From positions 390,501 through 454,500 of the forward strand of contig NZ_JAPEOS010000002.1 in the NCBI RefSeq assembly GCF_026340975.1: DNA of 64,000 nt, given 5' to 3'. This DNA is from Streptomyces sp. NBC_01214 (GTDB lineage Bacteria > Actinomycetota > Actinomycetes > Streptomycetales > Streptomycetaceae). The notes beneath the pieces were generated by a model that searched no databases, was not told the DNA's origin, and worked only from the letters and a program-made list of their open reading frames with translations. Position numbers and translations under genes: made by a program. Positions 59,195 through 64,000 of this stretch are shown piece after piece. Position 1 is the stretch's first letter; every line of letters starts with the position of its first letter.

Positions 59195-61738
59195 GTGGAG
59201 GAGTACGCGGGCCGGATCCTGGCCGGCCGCTACCGCCTGCCCGTGCCGCCGTCCGACGAGTACGAACTGATAGAGACCCGCGCCTTTGACACGCGCAGCG
59301 GACAGGAAGTCCTCGTACGACAAGTGCCGTTGCCGGAGGTCGTGGACGCGGAGCTGCTGGACGGGCCGCGGGCCGTCCCGGCGGCGCGCCGGTCGCCCGC
59401 CGATCTGCCGGCCGTGCGCCGCGCCATCGAGGCGGCGCAGGCCGCGGCTTCGATCCCGGACCATCCGCGGCTGGACCAGGTCTTCGACGTGTTCGCCGAG
59501 GGCGAGTCGCTGTGGATAGTGAGCGAACTGGTCCCGGCCCGGCCGCTGGCCGCGCTGATCGCCGATGAACCGCTGAGCCCCTACCGGGCCGCCGAGGTGG
59601 CGTCGGACGTACTGACCGCGCTGCGGGTGCTGCACGCGCACGGCTGGACGCACCGGAACATCACCGTCCGGACCGTGTTGGTGTGCGAGGACGGGCGCGT
59701 CGTGCTGACGGGCCTCGCGGCCGGCGCCGCGGAGGAGGCCCTGTGCGGGTACGACCCCGTCCCGAGCGCCGAGGACACCGGCGACGGAGGAGCCGGGTGG
59801 GGTACCGCCACCGCCACCCCCTCCGTTCCGATTCCCGCACCCGCCCCCGTCGTCCCGACTCCGACTCCGCCCCCTGCCCCTGCCCCAGCTCCTGATCCGG
59901 TCCCGGGTCCGGATCCGACTCCGACCGCCTCCGGCCCGGTGGACGTCGCGTACGCGCCGCTCGTGGCCCCCGGGTACGACACCGGGCCGCGGTACACCGA
60001 TCACATCACCCCCGGCCGTCCGCAGGACCGCCCCGACCCGCAGGCCGCCGCGCGGGCCGGGGCCATCGCCGCCTACCGGGCCGGGGCGCGGGCGGCCGCC
60101 GCCCGGGTCATCGAGGAGCGCAGGGCCGGGGCTGCGGCCGGGGCTGCGGCCGAGATCGAGGCCGGTGCGCCGCCGGAGCGCCGCCCCGAGGGGTCGACCC
60201 TCCCGCAGGGGTACTCGTACCCGTACGGCGGCCCGGAGACCGGCGCCGTCGCGCCCTGGCACGGCGCGACCCCCCGTCGGGCGGAGCTGCCCGCGGCCGC
60301 CCCGGAACCGGAGCGGGAGCCGGAACCGGAGCCCGCCCCCGAGCCCCTGCCCGCACCCGAGTCCGCACCCGAGCCCCTGCCAAGTCCCTTACGCCAGCCG
60401 GATCCCGATTCGGAGCAGGCACCGCCGGCACACTCCGAGCTCTCCGCCCTGCCCACCCCCTTCGCCCTGCCCCAGGGCTACCGGCAGGCCGAGGTCCCTG
60501 CTCCGGTCGCCCCCGACCGGCCACGGCCCGCCGGCAACGGCTGGTCCGGGCCGCGGACCGGCCTGGACGCCGAGCGCGCGCGGCAGACCCGGATGGCCGT
60601 CGTCGGGGCCGTCACCGAGCGGTGGGCCCCCGAGCAGGCCGGCCCCGTGCACGGGCACTGGCAGCTCGCGGCCCCCGTCGGGCCCGCCACCGACCTCTGG
60701 GCGCTCGGCGCACTGCTCTACCGCGCGGTGCAGGGGCACGCCCCGTACCCGGAGGACAGCGTCACCGAGCTGGTCGAGATGGTCTGCGCGGAGCCGCCCG
60801 CCTTCGCGGAGGAGTGCGGGGCGCTGCGCCCGATCGTGGAGTCGCTGCTGCGCCAGGACCCCACCGAGCGGCCCGACTTCGAGGAGCTCCGCGGCTGGCT
60901 GCGGTCGCTCGTCCGGTCCGCGCCCGAGCCGGACGCCGGGTTCGGGGCGCTTCCGATGCCGGAGCCGGACCCGGCGCGGCTGCCCGTCGTGCGCCGCCGC
61001 GGCGAGGTCCACGGGCGCCACCGCAACCCGGCGGGCCCCCGCAAGCCGCGCGCCCTCGGCCGGAGCCTGCTCGTCGGGATCCTGACCCTCCTCGCCGGCG
61101 GGGTGGCGTACGCGATGCTGTTCCTGCCCCGGGCCGCCGACCAGGAGCCCGCGGGTGACGCCCGGGGCAGTAGCGCGCAGGCGCCGGCGAAGCCGAGCCC
61201 CTCCCAGGTCCCTTCGGGCACGCCCGAGTCCAAGTCCGCTCCGCAGACGACGGCGCCCGCCGAATCACCGGCCGCCCCGGCCCCCGCCCCGGCCGGTTAC
61301 ACCACCCAGCAGGACCCGGAGCACTTCGAGCTCGCCGTGCCCGACGGCTGGGAGCGGCGCGGAATCAATGAGTCCGGTCAGGTCCGGTACACCGACGGGC
61401 AGTTCGTGCTGACCGTCGTTCCCGGCCGCGACAAGGTCCAGGGAAATCCGGATCCGGCGGCGTACCAGAAGGACAAGGAGCCGGAGCTGACCCCGTACCG
61501 GACGTCGACCTGGTCGACCGTCGGCGATGTGAAGACCACCAAGGTGGGCCAGCAACTGCGCGCGACGGGGCGGTACACGTGGATCGACGGGACCGGCCGC
61601 AACGTCTTCGCCCGCAACTTCGTCGTGGCGCTCGGCGGTAGCTACCACGTCGTCCTGGTCACCGGTCCGGAGGACGAGCAGTCCAAGGTCACCGAGGTCT
61701 TCGAGAAGGCCACGGCGAGTTACAAGGCGGGCGGTTGA
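59195..61738 (+). CDS. Pseudokinase with an insertion, membrane span and extracellular domain
   Basis: An 847-residue relative of the flanking kinases in which catalytic motifs are lost. The N-lobe (about residues 5-175) starts GRILAGRYRLPVP without a glycine loop; VAVK is replaced by VLVRQ. The loop HRDVKPSN is HRNITVRTVLV (His153-Asn155) and DFG is TGL (172-174). A Pro/Ala/Glu-rich insert of about 290 residues follows. The C-lobe returns at about residue 470 (ATDLWALGALLYRAVQG, TERPDFEELR). A membrane span lies near 625-645 and an outside domain (HFELAVPDGWERRG) at the end. GTG start. Confidence 0.85.
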   Translation: MEEYAGRILAGRYRLPVPPSDEYELIETRAFDTRSGQEVLVRQVPLPEVVDAELLDGPRAVPAARRSPADLPAVRRAIEAAQAAASIPDHPRLDQVFDVFAEGESLWIVSELVPARPLAALIADEPLSPYRAAEVASDVLTALRVLHAHGWTHRNITVRTVLVCEDGRVVLTGLAAGAAEEALCGYDPVPSAEDTGDGGAGWGTATATPSVPIPAPAPVVPTPTPPPAPAPAPDPVPGPDPTPTASGPVDVAYAPLVAPGYDTGPRYTDHITPGRPQDRPDPQAAARAGAIAAYRAGARAAAARVIEERRAGAAAGAAAEIEAGAPPERRPEGSTLPQGYSYPYGGPETGAVAPWHGATPRRAELPAAAPEPEREPEPEPAPEPLPAPESAPEPLPSPLRQPDPDSEQAPPAHSELSALPTPFALPQGYRQAEVPAPVAPDRPRPAGNGWSGPRTGLDAERARQTRMAVVGAVTERWAPEQAGPVHGHWQLAAPVGPATDLWALGALLYRAVQGHAPYPEDSVTELVEMVCAEPPAFAEECGALRPIVESLLRQDPTERPDFEELRGWLRSLVRSAPEPDAGFGALPMPEPDPARLPVVRRRGEVHGRHRNPAGPRKPRALGRSLLVGILTLLAGGVAYAMLFLPRAADQEPAGDARGSSAQAPAKPSPSQVPSGTPESKSAPQTTAPAESPAAPAPAPAGYTTQQDPEHFELAVPDGWERRGINESGQVRYTDGQFVLTVVPGRDKVQGNPDPAAYQKDKEPELTPYRTSTWSTVGDVKTTKVGQQLRATGRYTWIDGTGRNVFARNFVVALGGSYHVVLVTGPEDEQSKVTEVFEKATASYKAGG

Positions 61739-61863
61739 ACGGATACTGACGACTGATCAGTACGGCGATTGCGTCACAGTGCCGTCTTTCGGCGCCCGGG
61801 CGGTTCCGGCAGCCCCTCCGGGCTCCGTAATCTGGCCTGAAGTGCAGAGAGCGGCGGGATTTC

Positions 61864-63489
61864 GTGGAACAGCAGACAGGTGGGGGCGCCGTGTTGGCGG
61901 GCCGGTACCGGCTCGTCGAGCCGATCGGCCGGGGCGGCATGGGCAAGGTGTGGCGCGCGCATGACGAGCTGCTCCACAGGACCGTCGCCGTCAAGGAACT
62001 GACGGCGGGTCTGTACGTCGCCCAGGCCGACCGGGACGTCATGCACGCCCGGACGCAGAAGGAGGCCCGGGCCGCGGCCCGGATCCAGCATCCGGCGGTC
62101 GTCACCGTCCACGACGTCCTGGAGCACGACGACCGGCCGTGGATCGTCATGGAGTACATCGACGGTCCTTCCCTTGCGGACGCGGCCAAGGCGGCCGGGC
62201 GGATCGAGCCCCGCGAGGCGGCCCGGATCGGCCTGCACGTGCTGGGCGCGCTGCGCGCCGCGCACGCGGTCGGGGTGCTGCACCGTGACGTGAAGCCGGG
62301 CAACGTGCTGCTCGCCAAGGACGGCCGGGTGCTGCTCACGGACTTCGGGATCGCCGCGATCGAGGGCGACTCGTCCATCACGCGCACCGGCGAGATCGTC
62401 GGCTCCATCGACTACCTGGCGCCCGAGCGCGTCACCGGCGGCATCCCCGACCCGTCCTCCGACCTGTGGTCGTTGGGCGCCACCCTCTACACGGCGGTGG
62501 AGGCCCGTTCGCCGTTCCGCCGTACGTCGCCCATCTCCAGCCTGCAGGCCGTGGTCAACGACGAGCCGCCGGCGCTGCGCCAGGCCGGGGCGCTGGGTCC
62601 GATCATCACGGCCCTGCTGCGCAAGGACCCGACGGAGCGTCCCTCGGCCGAGGAGGCCGAGCGGATGCTGCTGGAGGCGATGGAGGGCCGCGAGCCGAAG
62701 GCCGCGCAGGCGTACGTGCCCACGCGCGCGGTGACCCCGGAGGAACTGGGCCCGGCGCAGGAACGGTTCGAAGTGCCGGTTCCGCCGGCGGAACCCGGGG
62801 CGACGGCCGCGCTGGAGGAGCCTGCGGTGCCCGCGGCCACCGCCACCGCCACCACCACGACCACCGCCGACCCGGCCCGGGGCTGGCGGGGGCGGGCCGT
62901 GATCGTGGCCCTGGTGGCGGCGCTGCTCGGCGGCGGCGGTGTGTTCGGGGTGCTCAAGTACACCGGGGACACGGGGCAGGACGACGCCCCGGACAAGGTG
63001 GTCACCTCGGCGGCGCCCCCGGCGGGCCCGCCGGCGGGCTGGACCAAGGTCGTTGACCCCATCGCCGGTTTCACGCTGTTCGTTCCGGAGGGCTGGACGC
63101 GCAAGGCGAACGGCGACCAGATCGACTACACCCCGGACGACGGGAAGCACTTCATCCGGATCGCCTCCGATTCCACCCCGGACTACCAGGACCCATACGC
63201 GCACCTCCTCGATCTGGAGAAGCAGGTGGCGAAGCGGACGGACTACAAGAAGGTGCGGCTGAACCAGAACACCTTCCGGGACAGCACCCGGGCCGCGCTC
63301 TGGGACTTCACCTGGACGGAGAAGCAGAACCACCCCGGCCCGCGCAGGGCCAAGGAGCAGATGTACGTGGCCCCGGACGGCACGGAGTACGCCATCTACA
63401 TGTCGAGCCCGGTCGAGAGCTGGGCCACGACCGAGCAGCAGTTCGACCTCGTGCTCAGCGGCTGGGAGCCACCCGCCGGGAAGCCCTGA
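61864..63489 (+). CDS. Membrane Ser/Thr protein kinase (third of the array)
   Basis: A 541-residue kinase, complete and compact. The kinase domain spans about residues 14-275: GRGGMGKVWRA, VAVKEL, VLHRDVKPGNVLL, TDFGIAA, DYLAPERVTG. A Pro/Thr/Ala linker leads to a membrane span (about 345-365: VIVALVAALLGGGGVFGVL), then an extracellular domain with AGFTLFVPEGWTRKA and WTEKQNHPG. It matches the C-terminal domain of the two preceding genes. I recall a similar kinase array after glpD in S. coelicolor, linked to spore wall synthesis; that link is not shown here. GTG start. Confidence 0.88.
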   Translation: MEQQTGGGAVLAGRYRLVEPIGRGGMGKVWRAHDELLHRTVAVKELTAGLYVAQADRDVMHARTQKEARAAARIQHPAVVTVHDVLEHDDRPWIVMEYIDGPSLADAAKAAGRIEPREAARIGLHVLGALRAAHAVGVLHRDVKPGNVLLAKDGRVLLTDFGIAAIEGDSSITRTGEIVGSIDYLAPERVTGGIPDPSSDLWSLGATLYTAVEARSPFRRTSPISSLQAVVNDEPPALRQAGALGPIITALLRKDPTERPSAEEAERMLLEAMEGREPKAAQAYVPTRAVTPEELGPAQERFEVPVPPAEPGATAALEEPAVPAATATATTTTTADPARGWRGRAVIVALVAALLGGGGVFGVLKYTGDTGQDDAPDKVVTSAAPPAGPPAGWTKVVDPIAGFTLFVPEGWTRKANGDQIDYTPDDGKHFIRIASDSTPDYQDPYAHLLDLEKQVAKRTDYKKVRLNQNTFRDSTRAALWDFTWTEKQNHPGPRRAKEQMYVAPDGTEYAIYMSSPVESWATTEQQFDLVLSGWEPPAGKP

Positions 63490-63579
63490 TCGGCCCCGAT
63501 CCCGTCATCCTGCCAGCGATCACTGGCGGAAAAGGCAAAATCCGGTTACCGGCGGGTACCCAAAGGCTGTCCGGCGCAA

Positions 63580-63585
63580 TACGCT
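63580..63585 (+). promoter_or_regulatory. Leaderless-type -10 element before the last gene
   Basis: TACGCT, seven bases (CACCGGC), then the ATG at 63593. No ribosome-binding site is visible. It is the same hexamer and spacing as at glmS. Confidence 0.45.
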
Positions 63586-63592
63586 CACCGGC

Positions 63593-64000
63593 ATGACGGA
63601 CTCGCAGGCCCCCGCCGCCCCCCTCCGGACCGCACCGGAGCCCACCAACCCGGTCGCCCCGGCCCCGGCCGGTGCCCGCACCGCCGCCGACGTGGTGACC
63701 CCCGACCTGGTCGTCCGACTGACCCGCGGGGTGATCGGATCCGGCCGCACCGCCAACCACACCCCCTTCACCGGGGACCGGCTGGCGGAGCTCCCGGAGG
63801 CCACCCCCGAGGACGTGGCCGAGGCCTTCGAGCGGGCCCGCGCCGCCCAGCCCGCCTGGGCGGCGGTCCCCGTCGCCAAGCGGGCGGCGGTCCTGCTGCG
63901 CTTCCACGACCTGGTTCTCGACCGGCAGGCCGAAGTCCTCGACCTGATCCAGCTGGAGACCGGCAAGGCCCGCCTGCACGCGCACGAGGAGGTCCAGGCG
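63593..64000 (+). CDS. Aldehyde dehydrogenase, probably succinate-semialdehyde dehydrogenase (partial)
   Basis: Only the first 136 residues are in the window; the catalytic Cys and Glu lie beyond it. A Pro/Ala-rich start is followed by TPDLVVRLTRGVIG, TPFTGDRLAELPEATPEDVA, AFERARAAQPAWAAVPVAKR and LQLETGKARLHAHEEVQA-like LIQLETGKARLHAHEEVQA, the aldehyde dehydrogenase superfamily N-terminus. The N-terminal pattern is that of the actinobacterial GabD2-type succinate-semialdehyde dehydrogenase, but the deciding part is missing. Confidence 0.75.
   Translation, partial: MTDSQAPAAPLRTAPEPTNPVAPAPAGARTAADVVTPDLVVRLTRGVIGSGRTANHTPFTGDRLAELPEATPEDVAEAFERARAAQPAWAAVPVAKRAAVLLRFHDLVLDRQAEVLDLIQLETGKARLHAHEEVQA

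Noticed and set aside
56309..60262. A minus-strand open frame of 1317 codons opposite the first two kinase-family genes
   Set aside because: It mirrors the coding repeats and kinase sequence, and has no recognisable motif or ribosome-binding site.

Overview
The window is a chromosomal segment of a Streptomyces species, or a very close relative in Streptomycetaceae. The evidence is the very high GC, frequent GTG starts, adjacent divergent whiD and bldM genes, a bldM promoter of sigma-BldN type, a His-tailed GroEL1, and an actinobacterial gene order running from the spc/alpha ribosomal operons through glmM-glmS-alr-tsaEBD to groESL-whiD-bldM-guaB. I see no insertion sequence, prophage, CRISPR array, tRNA or rRNA.

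Layout. 1-11515: end of the S10 operon, then the spc and alpha operons (rplP fragment to rplQ, with secY, adk, map, infA, rpmJ and rpoA; rpsD is absent from its enterobacterial position). 11615-16760: truA, an ABC-F ATPase, a GT87-type membrane glycosyltransferase, and rplM-rpsI. 16897-26504: amino-sugar, cell-wall and cofactor genes (glmM, coaA, glmS, acpS, NAD(P)HX repair, alr) with a DUF389 membrane protein and a lipoprotein. 26524-31845: an alpha/beta hydrolase, the tRNA t6A genes tsaE, tsaB and tsaD with rimI, and a small L,D-transpeptidase-like protein that lacks its cysteine. 32082-41800: a variable stretch with a methyltransferase, two polysaccharide-deacetylase lipoproteins, a TPR protein, a GntR regulator with three operator-like palindromes and a frameshifted small partner gene, a SEDS protein, and a decayed LCP gene next to a cluster of extragenic repeats. 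41800-44018: groES-groEL1 under two CIRCE elements. 44109-47396: four small metabolic and regulatory genes. 47541-52892: whiD, bldM, an ECF sigma factor, guaB and guaB3. 53017-64000: a nucleotide-sugar dehydrogenase homologue without its cysteine, glpD, three membrane Ser/Thr kinase-family proteins in a row, and the start of a succinate-semialdehyde dehydrogenase gene.

How the parts fit. Much of the window is housekeeping: translation, tRNA modification, protein folding, GTP supply, and peptidoglycan precursors (GlmM, GlmS, Alr). Developmental control is interleaved (WhiD, BldM, ECF sigma). Four things stand out. (1) A kinase / pseudokinase / kinase array (56357-63489) has one shared type of extracellular domain; the middle member has lost the catalytic motifs and carries an insert of roughly 290 residues between its lobes. 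(2) Four or more proteins look like non-catalytic relatives of enzymes: the L,D-transpeptidase-like protein, the sugar-nucleotide dehydrogenase, GuaB3 and the pseudokinase. (3) Thirteen genes have a -10-like hexamer exactly 6 or 7 bases before the start codon, which suggests leaderless transcription. (4) Two gene remnants (38562-38770 and 40645-41339) lie in the variable stretch. All family assignments come from reading motifs by eye; no database search was run.
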